From NCBI GenBank assembly GCA_017458025.1, contig JAFTGG010000227.1:1-15702 (forward strand): a stretch of DNA of 15,702 nt, written 5' to 3'. The notes beneath the pieces are model-generated. The model searched no databases and was not told the origin of the DNA. It saw nothing but the letters and a program-made list of their open reading frames with translations. The position numbers were made by a program, and so were the translations under genes. Source of the stretch: Oscillospiraceae bacterium. Lineage in GTDB: Bacteria; Bacillota; Clostridia; Oscillospirales; Oscillospiraceae. This document shows, piece by piece, positions 1 through 6,562 of this stretch. Each line of letters opens with the position of its first letter. The stretch's first letter is position 1.

Positions 1-2
1 CC

Positions 3-107
3 CCACCTACGGATGGCGCCGCCCCATCGCTGGCCCCGCCGCCGGCCGGCCAGGAGCCGCGGCCGCCGCAGGACGGCATGTCCGGCTTCCGCAGCGAAAG
101 ACGATAA
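3..107 (+). CDS. C-terminal end of an unknown protein (partial, proline-rich tail)
   Basis: The third + frame is open from the window edge to a TAA at 105-107 and encodes a 34-residue tail that begins PPTDGAAPSLAPPPAG and ends in GFRSERR. Only the last residues of the gene are present, so no function can be assigned. The frame choice rests on the stop lying directly before a good intrinsic terminator. The other two frames give arginine- or alanine-rich sequence and run into or past that terminator. The tail is low-complexity (Pro/Ala/Gly with a basic end) and probably disordered. It could also be non-coding sequence downstream of a gene that ended earlier. Confidence 0.4.
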   Translation, partial: PPTDGAAPSLAPPPAGQEPRPPQDGMSGFRSERR

Positions 108-108
108 G

Positions 109-136
109 AAAAAAGCAGCCATGAGGCTGCTTTTTC
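109..136. terminator. bidirectional intrinsic terminator
   Basis: AAAAAAGCAGCC, loop ATGA, GGCTGCTTTTTC: a G/C stem flanked by an A-run on one side and a T-run on the other. It therefore has a U-tract on both strands. It ends the + strand gene finishing at 107 and the - strand DUF362 gene finishing at 151. Confidence 0.85.
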
Positions 137-150
137 ATTGCAGAATCGTA

Positions 151-1044
151 TCAGACCTCGATCAGCTCGTACTCGCGCTGCCCGAAGCCCAGCTCCGCGG
201 CGTGCTCAATGGTGTGGACGCCGTGACGGGATTCGACGCGCTCGATGAAGTGGTCGCGGCCGGGGTCCTTCGAGGCGTAGATGAGGTCGATGCACGCCTG
301 GTCGATGGCGACGGGATCGAGCGAGGCGAGGATACCGATATCCGCCATGCAGGGGTCTTCGGCGGGCGAACAGCAATCGCAGTCGACGGAGAGGTTCTTC
401 ATCACGTTGACGAACGCTATTTTGCCGTCGAAATGGCGTACCACGGTGGACGCGGCGTCCGCCATCGCCTCGCAGAAGCGGTCCTGCTCGGCGTGGACGT
501 CCCACGCCTTCATGTGGTCGTCCTCCGCGCCGCCGGAGTGGATCCGCGCCTTGCCCGCGCGGGACGCGCAGCCGATGGAGAGCTGCTTGAGCGCGCCGCC
601 GTAGCCGCCCATCGGGTGGCCCTTGAAGTGGGCGAGCACCAGCATGGAGTCGTAGTTGACGATGTTCTTGCCGACGAGGTTTTCCCGAAGGACCTTGCCG
701 TTCTGCACGGGCCACGCGAGATCGGGACCCTCGGCGTCCATCAGATCGACGTTGAACAGCTTGCTCCAGCCGTGGTATTCGATGAGCTTCCAATGCTCCG
801 GCGTCCTGTCGCGCACGCCGTTGCCGTAAAAGTCGCCGTAGGCGGTGTTGCACTCGACGATCGTGCCGTCCACGGCCTCGACCATCGGGCGCCAGAACTC
901 CGGACGCAGGAAGTTTTGGTTGCCCTTTTCGCCGGAGTGCACCTTGACGGCGACCTTGCCGGGCAGCTCAATGCCGAGCCTGCGATACATCTCAACGACC
1001 TTTTCGGGCGTGATTTCGCGGGAGAAATAAACCTTTGCTGTCAT
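151..1044 (-). CDS. DUF362 domain protein (putative Fe-S-associated protein)
   Basis: A 297-residue DUF362 protein; the biochemical role of the family is poorly defined. Family-type blocks are visible: HFKGHPMGGYGGALKQLSIG (about 139-158), followed by GCASRAGKARIHSGG, and near the C-terminus MADIGILASLDPVAIDQACI (about 233-252). Just before the last block is a cysteine cluster, C222-x-C224-C225-x6-C232. This may bind metal or an Fe-S cluster, although no standard 4Fe-4S ferredoxin motif is seen. There is no signal peptide or membrane helix, so the protein is probably cytoplasmic. The start is the ATG preceded by AAGGAGAG at good spacing. It has its own promoter in the 80-base gap after the response regulator gene and ends at a shared terminator, so it is probably a single-gene unit. 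Confidence 0.85.
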   Translation of the reverse strand: MTAKVYFSREITPEKVVEMYRRLGIELPGKVAVKVHSGEKGNQNFLRPEFWRPMVEAVDGTIVECNTAYGDFYGNGVRDRTPEHWKLIEYHGWSKLFNVDLMDAEGPDLAWPVQNGKVLRENLVGKNIVNYDSMLVLAHFKGHPMGGYGGALKQLSIGCASRAGKARIHSGGAEDDHMKAWDVHAEQDRFCEAMADAASTVVRHFDGKIAFVNVMKNLSVDCDCCSPAEDPCMADIGILASLDPVAIDQACIDLIYASKDPGRDHFIERVESRHGVHTIEHAAELGFGQREYELIEV

Positions 1045-1085
1045 ACTTCGCTCTCCTTATCCAAAAGTATTTTCACCGATTATCT

Positions 1086-1116
1086 ATTATAACAACAGCT
1101 ACCCTGTATCAGTCAA
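1086..1116 (-). promoter_or_regulatory. sigma-A type promoter for the DUF362 gene
   Basis: On the - strand, TTGACT (1111-1116) and TATAAT (1086-1091) are separated by 19 bases, slightly longer than ideal. The boxes lie between the response regulator stop (1125) and the DUF362 start (1044), giving a leader of about 35 bases. The perfect -10 and near-perfect -35 support the call. Confidence 0.65.
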
Positions 1117-1124
1117 GCAAAAAA

Positions 1125-1874
1125 TCAATTGCTGGTGTCCTGATACTCGCTCGGCGAGACGCCGACGAGCTTCTTAAACGTCGCGGAGAAGTGCGTCACG
1201 TCACGGTAGCCCACCGCCTCCGCGACCTCATAAATCTTCACGCGGCAGTCCTTGAGCAGCGCCATTGCCTGATGCATGCGGTAGCGCGTGAGATAGTTGA
1301 GCAGCGTGTAGTCCGTCTCTTTCTTAAAAAGATGGCTCAAATGCCCTTCGCTGATGCCGAGGTGCTCCGCGATGGCGGCGACGCCGATGCCCGGCTCGCC
1401 GTAGTGCGCGCCGATATAGTCCATCGCCTCAAGCACATACTTGCTCTTGTCGCCCTTTTTGAGCTGATACAGCATCGGCGCTTCGGCGGCGTTTTCTCCG
1501 TCGCCGATCTTCTTCTTGAGGCCCAGCACCGCCTCCTCCAGCTCGCCGTCGCGGAACGGCTTTAAGAGGAAGTCCACCGCGCCGAGCCGCAGCGCGGTCT
1601 GCGCGTACTCGAAGCTGTCGTAGGCGGTGAGAATGATGACGTAGGCGTTGTTGCCGCGCTCGCGGAGGCGGCGCAGCATCTCAAGGCCGTCCATCTGCGG
1701 CATCTTGAGGTCGGTGATGATGAGCGACGGCTCCAGCCGCTCCACAGCCTCCAGCGCCTCGACGCCGTTCGCCGCCTCGCCGACCACGACGCAATCGAGC
1801 GCCGCCCAGTCGACGGCGAGTACGATGCCCTTGCGGATCATCTCCTCGTCCTCAACGACAAGCACCTTTAACAT
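1125..1874 (-). CDS. AraC-type response regulator (YesN/HptR-like)
   Basis: A 249-residue two-component response regulator. The receiver domain (about 1-120) has the acidic pair E8/D9, the phospho-acceptor D55 in IITDLKMPQMDG, T83 in LTAYDS, and K105 in LLKP. The C-terminal part (about 145-249) is an AraC/XylS double helix-turn-helix ending in the family motif VAEAVGYRDVTHFSATFKKL and VGVSPSEYQ. It should bind direct-repeat DNA once phosphorylated by the kinase encoded just upstream. The ATG overlaps the kinase stop, and its ribosome site GAGGAGGAAGAGG lies inside the last kinase codons, so the two are translationally coupled. With the binding-protein gene it forms a sensor operon; the likely target is the divergent importer (inference). 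At 249 residues it is compact compared with many YesN proteins. Confidence 0.93.
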   Translation of the reverse strand: MLKVLVVEDEEMIRKGIVLAVDWAALDCVVVGEAANGVEALEAVERLEPSLIITDLKMPQMDGLEMLRRLRERGNNAYVIILTAYDSFEYAQTALRLGAVDFLLKPFRDGELEEAVLGLKKKIGDGENAAEAPMLYQLKKGDKSKYVLEAMDYIGAHYGEPGIGVAAIAEHLGISEGHLSHLFKKETDYTLLNYLTRYRMHQAMALLKDCRVKIYEVAEAVGYRDVTHFSATFKKLVGVSPSEYQDTSN

Positions 1875-3565
1875 TCCTCTTCCTCCTCGCGGCGCAGCGG
1901 CAAAACCGCCGTGACGGCAGCGCCGCCTGCCCCGACGTTTTCGAGATACAAACCGCTGCCCTCGCCGTAATACTTGCGCAGGATCGTGTCGACATTATAC
2001 AGCCCCAGATGCCCGCGCGCAAGCCCCTCCTGCTCGCGATACGCGCCGGTCAGCTCGGCGGGGAATCCGCGCCCGTTGTCGGCGACGCGAATACGCAGCG
2101 TTTCGCCGTCCGCCTCCGCCGCGACCTCGACCGCGCCGTTCTCCACGCCCTCGAGCCCGTGCAGGATCGCGTTTTCCGCCAGCGGCTGCAGGATCATCTT
2201 CGGCACAAGGCAGTCCTCCAGCTCCGGCGGGAGGTCGAGCGTGAACGAAAAGCCGTCGGAGAGGCGGATCTTCTGGATCTCGATGTAGCGCTCCAGGATC
2301 TCGGCCTCGCGGCGCAGCGGCACCAGCTCGTCCGGCGAGATGCCGAAGCGGAGAATGTCGGCGAGGTCGGCGGACATCGTCGCGACCTGCGGCACCTTGT
2401 TGATCTTGCTGATCCACTTCATCGTGTCGAGCGTATTGCCGAGGAAATGCGGGTTGAGCTGCGCCTGCAGCATGCGGATCTGCGCCTCGTCCAGCTCGCG
2501 CTGGTTTTCCAGCAGCGCTTCCTGATTGCGCGAAAGCGCCTCGACCATGTCGTTGAACTCCGCGCCGAGGCGGCTCAGCTCGTCCGTTTCGCGCCCGTTC
2601 GCGACACGGACGTCCAGCTCGTTGCGCTCCAGACGGGAAAACGCTTGCTCCAACCGGCGGATCGGCTCGGAAATCTGCTGCGAATAGCTGAAGCCCATCA
2701 GGATCGAGATCAGCACGCAGATGAGCGCGCTGGTCGCGGTAACGGTGTAGAGCATGCGCATGGTGCTCTGCGTCAGCACCTCCGGCTGCCGCAGGACAAG
2801 ATAGAAGCCCGTCGATTCCTGCCGCGCGGCGGTGTAGAGAAACGGGTCGTCCGCGATGTTGAGGACCGCGCCGCTCATCAGCCGCTCGCGGAGCTGCGGC
2901 GCGAGCGTGTCGGCAAGGCCCGCCTCCGTGGCGTAAATGCCGTGCCAATAGGGCGAGAGCAGCAGCAGGTCGTTTTGCGCGCCGTAGCGTCCGCTGAACA
3001 GCGCGCGAAAGTGCCCGGCGTCCATCTGAATGACGAGGTAGCCCGCGATATCGCCGCTGTCGGAGCGAAGCGCCGCCGCGCCGCGCAGCAGCGTGCCGGC
3101 GTCGGCTTCCTCGCAGGGGAAGAACGGAATGGCGGCGGCGTCCGTTTCCGCCGCGGCGTGGAGCGCGCCCCAATCCGTCGGCAGCGACGCGACGCGCGGA
3201 AGGCTCTGCGTCGACCAGCGGAACGCGCCGTCCGCGTCATAGATATCGAAGCTCGCGTAGCCGCGCAGCCCCTCGGTGGCGCGATACAGCTCGTCATAGA
3301 CGCGCGTGGAGCCGACCGCGCCGCCGGTCAGGGCGTCGCGCAGGACGGCGCTTTCGCGCAGGGCGTCGCGCACGGCGAGGAAGCCGTCCGCGGCGTCGTT
3401 CATGGCGGAGAGCGCGTTGTCGAGGTAGTTCTGCGCTTCGCGCTCGGTGGTGCCCGTCATGCGCAAGCGGAACACCTGCAGCATCAGCGCGGACGAGATG
3501 AGCAGCGGAATGAGCGACACGAGCAGAAACGCCGCGAACAGGCGGGCGCGGAAAGAACGCTTCAT
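1868..3565 (-). CDS. YesM-type sensor histidine kinase (HptS-like)
   Basis: A 565-residue membrane sensor kinase. Order: helix 1 (about 8-30), an extracytoplasmic sensor region of about 240 residues, helix 2 (about 272-292), HAMP (about 293-345), a coiled linker, the His_kinase domain with phospho-acceptor H373 in LNPHFLGNTLDTMKW, then the HATPase with N-box N465 in PLAENAILHG, DNGRGF (496-501) and GHLGLYNV. The start chosen is the ATG preceded by GGAGGG. An upstream in-frame ATG adds 19 residues but lacks this ribosome site and lies in the palindrome-containing gap. The gene follows the binding-protein gene by 130 bases and overlaps the response regulator gene. The C-terminal EEEEEC tail is the by-product of encoding the next gene's ribosome site. 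The extracytoplasmic part probably receives its signal from the binding protein encoded upstream, as HptS does from HptA. Confidence 0.93.
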   Translation of the reverse strand: MKRSFRARLFAAFLLVSLIPLLISSALMLQVFRLRMTGTTEREAQNYLDNALSAMNDAADGFLAVRDALRESAVLRDALTGGAVGSTRVYDELYRATEGLRGYASFDIYDADGAFRWSTQSLPRVASLPTDWGALHAAAETDAAAIPFFPCEEADAGTLLRGAAALRSDSGDIAGYLVIQMDAGHFRALFSGRYGAQNDLLLLSPYWHGIYATEAGLADTLAPQLRERLMSGAVLNIADDPFLYTAARQESTGFYLVLRQPEVLTQSTMRMLYTVTATSALICVLISILMGFSYSQQISEPIRRLEQAFSRLERNELDVRVANGRETDELSRLGAEFNDMVEALSRNQEALLENQRELDEAQIRMLQAQLNPHFLGNTLDTMKWISKINKVPQVATMSADLADILRFGISPDELVPLRREAEILERYIEIQKIRLSDGFSFTLDLPPELEDCLVPKMILQPLAENAILHGLEGVENGAVEVAAEADGETLRIRVADNGRGFPAELTGAYREQEGLARGHLGLYNVDTILRKYYGEGSGLYLENVGAGGAAVTAVLPLRREEEEEC

Positions 3566-3636
3566 AGGGAACCCTCCATGCGCTTGCGATGCGCAAATGT
3601 CATATACGAGACCTCCGGGCATGGAGGATTTTCGCG

Positions 3637-3676
3637 ATATTTCGCGGCTGCCGCTCCGGCGGCGGGCGAAACGGCG
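3637..3676. repeat. 40-base imperfect palindromic repeat, copy 1
   Basis: It starts ATATTTCGCGG and can fold as TTTCGC / GCGAAA around a GCCGC / GCGGC inner stem with a short loop. It matches 6395-6434 without gaps at 31 of 40 positions, and the differences fall in the loop and the internal bulge. It sits between the binding-protein gene and the kinase gene, 20-59 bases past the binding-protein stop on the - strand. It may be an intercistronic RNA stem or a copy of a dispersed genomic repeat. Confidence 0.6.
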
Positions 3677-3695
3677 TTTTGAGAAGCGCGGTCCA

Positions 3696-4715
3696 TCACG
3701 GCTCCTCCTCTCCGCCGAAGATAAAGGCCCAGGTCATCAGCAGCGCGTCGCGGCGCGCGCTGACCGCGCGCGCGTCGTAGTCGACGAGCGACAGCTCATC
3801 TAATCTGGGCATGTCCTCCGCGCTGTCCACGTCGTCGCGCACGCTGCGGCGATAGAAGCTGCGCCTCAGCAGCCGCTGCGCGTCCGCGCAGACGGTGAAG
3901 TCGAGGAACAGCTTTGCGTTCTCCTCGTGCGCGCAGCCGCGGACGAGCGCGCTGCCGTCGGGCACGCAGCTGGTGCCGTCGGAGGGGTAGACGAGGGCGA
4001 TGTCGTCGCCGGAGGCGATGCGCTGGCGCGCCGTCTCCTCCAGCGTGACGCCCACGAGGTCGGTGCCCTCGGCGACTGAGGAGAGCACCGCGCCGGAGGA
4101 ATCGAGCTGCCGCGCGTCCAGCGCGTCCGCAAAGCGGCGGAGCGTCTCCTCCTCGTCCCCGCCGACCGCCTTGAGCAGCGTCACAAGCCCCGTGAACGAC
4201 GAGCCGGAGATGGACGGATCGGTGAACGCGATGCGCCCGCGATAGGCGTCGTCAAACAGGCCGCTCCAGCTCGTCAGCTCGCCGTCGCCGACGAGCTTCC
4301 TGTTGTAGATGAGCACCACCGGCAGCGCGGAAAACGGCGTCCACAGGTCGTCCTCCGCGCGGAACTGCGCCTGCAGATGCGCCGCCTCGGCGCAGGTGTA
4401 GGGCACAAACTGCTCGCGATACGCTTCCAAGCTCTCGACGCCGCCGCCGAACATCACGTCCGCCTGCGGCGCGCCGGACTCGGAGGCGATGCGCTCCAGC
4501 AGCTCGTTCGTGCCGCCGGTCACGACTGTGACCCAAATGCCGGTGCGCGCTTCAAATTCGCGCACGATGGGGCGGTAGACCTCCTCCTTGTGCGAGGTGT
4601 AGATCGTGAGGCGGCGCCCCTCGTCGGGCGCGTAGCCGCTCGACGGCTCCGCGGGCGCGGCGCAGCCCGTCAGGCAGCAGGCCAGAAACAGCGCGATGGC
4701 GCGATGAGCTTTCAT
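3696..4715 (-). CDS. sensor-associated solute-binding lipoprotein (HptA/AfuA/FbpA-like)
   Basis: A 339-residue binding protein. It has a signal peptide with lipobox LTGC (acylated Cys at C18), then a periplasmic-binding fold of the ferric/sugar-phosphate/phosphonate superfamily: LTIYTSHKEEVYRPIVREFE (36-55), VVTGGTNELLERI (64-76), ADVMFGGGVESLEAY (85-99), LPVVLIYNRKLV (131-142) and AFTDPSISGSSF (163-174). The start is the ATG preceded by AAGGAG. An upstream in-frame ATG would put 17 residues before the signal peptide and is rejected. It is the first gene of an operon with the kinase and regulator, which suggests that it presents ligand to the kinase rather than only to a permease. It may serve both roles. 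Automated labels of this family as iron(III)-binding are often wrong: HptA responds to hexose phosphate and AfuA binds sugar phosphates. The ligand cannot be decided from the sequence alone. Confidence 0.88.
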   Translation of the reverse strand: MKAHRAIALFLACCLTGCAAPAEPSSGYAPDEGRRLTIYTSHKEEVYRPIVREFEARTGIWVTVVTGGTNELLERIASESGAPQADVMFGGGVESLEAYREQFVPYTCAEAAHLQAQFRAEDDLWTPFSALPVVLIYNRKLVGDGELTSWSGLFDDAYRGRIAFTDPSISGSSFTGLVTLLKAVGGDEEETLRRFADALDARQLDSSGAVLSSVAEGTDLVGVTLEETARQRIASGDDIALVYPSDGTSCVPDGSALVRGCAHEENAKLFLDFTVCADAQRLLRRSFYRRSVRDDVDSAEDMPRLDELSLVDYDARAVSARRDALLMTWAFIFGGEEEP

Positions 4716-4765
4716 AAGCTTCTCCTTGGTGAAAACTGTCAAAATTTGATGCTCTTTTTTGTGCA

Positions 4766-4793
4766 ATCATATCATATATTCGGGAAAAGTAAA
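4766..4793 (-). promoter_or_regulatory. promoter of the sensor operon
   Basis: On the - strand, TTTACT (4788-4793) and TATGAT (4766-4771) are 16 bases apart. A second overlapping TATGAT begins five bases upstream. The predicted transcript start is about 45 bases before the binding-protein ATG. The surrounding sequence is markedly A/T-rich against a G/C-rich background. Confidence 0.6.
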
Positions 4794-4806
4794 GAGTGAA
4801 ATTAGA

Positions 4807-4833
4807 CAAAATTTACAAAAAACCGCAAAATCG
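4807..4833. promoter_or_regulatory. candidate regulator-binding direct repeats
   Basis: CAAAATTT (4807-4814) and CAAAATCG (4826-4833) lie in direct orientation 19 bases apart, close to two helical turns. They are located between the two divergent promoters and upstream of both. A third CAAAATTT is at 4740-4747, inside the leader of the sensor operon. AraC-type response regulators typically bind spaced direct repeats, so this is a plausible site for the regulator encoded at 1125-1874. A/T-rich spacer DNA could give such matches by chance. Confidence 0.35.
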
Positions 4834-4858
4834 TAAAGGAAAAAGCAGTTTTGCCCTC

Positions 4859-4887
4859 TGTTAAAAAACCGGCGCTGCCAATATAAT
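4859..4887 (+). promoter_or_regulatory. promoter of the ABC importer operon
   Basis: TATAAT (4882-4887) is a perfect -10. At 17 bases the -35 position reads TGTTAA (4859-4864), a poor match, as expected for a promoter that needs an activator. The predicted start is near 4894, giving a leader of about 58 bases. Confidence 0.6.
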
Positions 4888-4900
4888 AGCATTATCCATA

Positions 4901-4920
4901 GAGCGGCCGCAAGACCGCTC
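4901..4920 (+). promoter_or_regulatory. 5' leader hairpin of the importer mRNA
   Basis: GAGCGG and CCGCTC form a 6-bp stem around an 8-base loop, placed just after the predicted transcript start and well before the GGAGG ribosome site. It may stabilise the 5' end of a highly expressed message. The tail AAATCGTTTT is too weak to call an attenuator. Confidence 0.4.
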
Positions 4921-4951
4921 AAATCGTTTTCATGGATAAGGAGGAAAAGAA

Positions 4952-6361
4952 ATGAAGAAGTTTCTGGCAATGGTCCTCGCGCTGGCTATGACGCTGGCGC
5001 TGGTGGCCTGCGGCAACAGCGGTTCGAGCGGCAGCTCAAGCAGCGCGCCCGCGGAGACGACCACGACCGCTCCGGCCGCGACCGACAGCAGCAGCGCGGC
5101 TGCGCCCGCGGCCAACAACGACGCGAACCTCTCCGCGGTTCAGAAGATCATCAAGGAAGCCGAAGGCATGACGATGGAAGAGCTCGCCAAGAAGGCGATC
5201 GAGGAGTCCAACGGTCAGACGCTCTACGGCGTGGGCAACTCCAGCCGCGGCAAGAGCGCGCTGCCTCTGTTCATCGAGTATCTGCAGAGCATCGACTCCG
5301 GCTATACGCTCGAATTTGATTGGCAGCAGCCGAAGAACAACAAGATCTTCGATCAGCTGACCGCCAACTCCCAGAAGTCGACCGGCACCTTCGCCGTGAC
5401 CCTGATCCAGGACGGCAACCAGATCGAGAGCAAGATGGTCCAGACCGGCATCCTCGACACCTTCATTCCGAAGGAGTGGGCGGACGCCAACGGCGTGAAC
5501 GCGCTCACCTACGACGGCTATCTGCCGCTGCAGACCCTGAACAAGGTCTTTATGTACAACTGCACCGGCTCCAAGGTCTATGACAACGTTTGGGACTATG
5601 TCGCCGAGGGCGAGCACGGCCAGTTCATGGACATCGACTCCGAGATCGTCGGCAAGAACTTCCTGTACATGCTGACCGAGGACACCTACGCCGGCTGGCT
5701 CAAGGAGTCCTTCGACAAGCTCTCCGCCGAGGAGCAGGCTTACTTCCAGCCCACCATCAAGGAGATGGAGTCCGACGCGTCCGACCTCGGCCTCGGCCCG
5801 AACGGCGCGTATGCGCTCGCGTGGATCAAGCTCTGGGTCGGCAGCTACAACGCCGTCACCGATGACGGCCCGATCTGCAACAACCTCGTTCAGACCTCCG
5901 CGACCGATCAGTTCGGCCTGCTGGTTTACTCCAAGCTGCGCTCCGTCGAGGAGTCCGCGTCCGCTTCCGTCAACAACGTGAAGGTCGCGGCCTATCAGGA
6001 CGGCTATGAGGGCATCGGCGGCTATGGCTACTGCCACTACATGTTCGTGCCCGACAACAGCCCGCTGCCCTGGACCGCCTGCGCGTTCATCGCTTACATC
6101 ACCTGCACCGTCGACGGCTTCTCCGCTTGGGGCAAGGATATGGGCGGTTACTCCTCCAACCCGGACGTCGCCGCGGGCACCGAGGCGAAGTACGGCCACT
6201 CCACCGGCGGCGGCACGGAGTTCCCGAACAAGAACGACCGCGGCTATGATTGGTGGACCACCACCGGCAAGCTCGTCCTTGAGGATCCCGAGTATTGCGC
6301 GGACGCCGCGTTCACCGTCGGCAGTTGGATCGAAATGCTCGACAAGTACAGCGCGGGCTGA
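4952..6361 (+). CDS. solute-binding lipoprotein of the ABC importer
   Basis: A 469-residue exported lipoprotein. It has a signal peptide with lipobox LVAC (C20), then a Ser/Thr/Ala/Pro linker to about residue 56, then a binding domain. It is the first gene of an operon with a fused permease and an ATPase, so it is the ligand-capturing subunit. The binding domain, about 410 residues, is longer than the roughly 310-330 usual for FbpA/AfuA-like proteins. The extra length includes a C-terminal stretch rich in Trp, Tyr and Gly (about 350-455, with SPLPWTACAFIAYITCTVDG and GYDWWTTTGKLVLEDPEY). I recognise the fold class mainly from signal peptide, linker and context; the ligand is unknown. The start is the ATG after GGAGGAAAAGAA. 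Codon choice is very regular (GGC, CTC, AAG, ATC), which suggests strong expression. Confidence 0.85.
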   Translation: MKKFLAMVLALAMTLALVACGNSGSSGSSSSAPAETTTTAPAATDSSSAAAPAANNDANLSAVQKIIKEAEGMTMEELAKKAIEESNGQTLYGVGNSSRGKSALPLFIEYLQSIDSGYTLEFDWQQPKNNKIFDQLTANSQKSTGTFAVTLIQDGNQIESKMVQTGILDTFIPKEWADANGVNALTYDGYLPLQTLNKVFMYNCTGSKVYDNVWDYVAEGEHGQFMDIDSEIVGKNFLYMLTEDTYAGWLKESFDKLSAEEQAYFQPTIKEMESDASDLGLGPNGAYALAWIKLWVGSYNAVTDDGPICNNLVQTSATDQFGLLVYSKLRSVEESASASVNNVKVAAYQDGYEGIGGYGYCHYMFVPDNSPLPWTACAFIAYITCTVDGFSAWGKDMGGYSSNPDVAAGTEAKYGHSTGGGTEFPNKNDRGYDWWTTTGKLVLEDPEYCADAAFTVGSWIEMLDKYSAG

Positions 6362-6394
6362 TCGCGCCCGATTGCTGAACCTGCAAAAGCGGCC

Positions 6395-6434
6395 ATATTT
6401 CGCGGTTGCCGCGTAGGCGGCCAACGAAATAGCG
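6395..6434. repeat. 40-base imperfect palindromic repeat, copy 2
   Basis: Ungapped match (31 of 40) to 3637-3676, with the same ATATTTCGCGG start, GCCGC / GGCGGC inner stem and CGAAA end. It begins 34 bases after the stop of the binding-protein gene and before the permease gene. A second weak imperfect hairpin follows (TTATC at 6444-6448 pairing with GATAA at 6468-6472, with CGGC / GCCG inside). Confidence 0.6.
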
Positions 6435-6483
6435 ATACAGATGTTATCCCGACGGCCTGCCGCCGGCGATAAACAGTAAAACG

Positions 6484-6518
6484 GCGCCTCCGGGTGCGTA
6501 AGGCGCATCCGGAGGCGC
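6484..6518 (+). promoter_or_regulatory. strong intercistronic stem-loop between binding protein and permease genes
   Basis: GCGCCTCCGGGTGCG (6484-6498) pairs with CGCATCCGGAGGCGC (6504-6518) over 15 bp, including one G-U pair, with a 5-base loop TAAGG. No T-run follows, so it is not a standard terminator. It lies 44 bases before the permease ATG. Such structures in importer operons protect or truncate the message so that the binding protein is made in excess over the permease. That role is inferred. Confidence 0.7.
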
Positions 6519-6562
6519 TTGCGCTATCCTCTGTTGTGATTCTGACAGGAAGGAGAAAATCC

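Noticed and set aside
13..1092. Long + strand open frame across the terminator and opposite the DUF362 gene
   Set aside because: It runs through an intrinsic terminator and a promoter region and has no domain; the DUF362 gene is clearly on the - strand.
3566..3622. N-terminal extension of the histidine kinase by 19 residues
   Set aside because: The internal ATG has GGAGGG at the right distance and starts directly before the first membrane helix; the extension has no ribosome site.
2009..3682. Long + strand open frame (557 codons) opposite the histidine kinase gene
   Set aside because: The translation is Arg/Ala/Glu-rich with no domain, while the opposite strand encodes a complete kinase with all motifs. 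It is an antisense artefact of G/C-rich third positions.
4932..4955. Seven-codon leader peptide (MDKEEKK) overlapping the importer ribosome site
   Set aside because: It has no ribosome site of its own and is explained by the GGAGGAAAAG ribosome site and the start of the next gene.
5036..6508. Long - strand open frame opposite the importer binding-protein gene
   Set aside because: Repetitive Val/Gly/Asp/Leu translation with no domain. The other strand has a lipoprotein with proper ribosome site and promoter.
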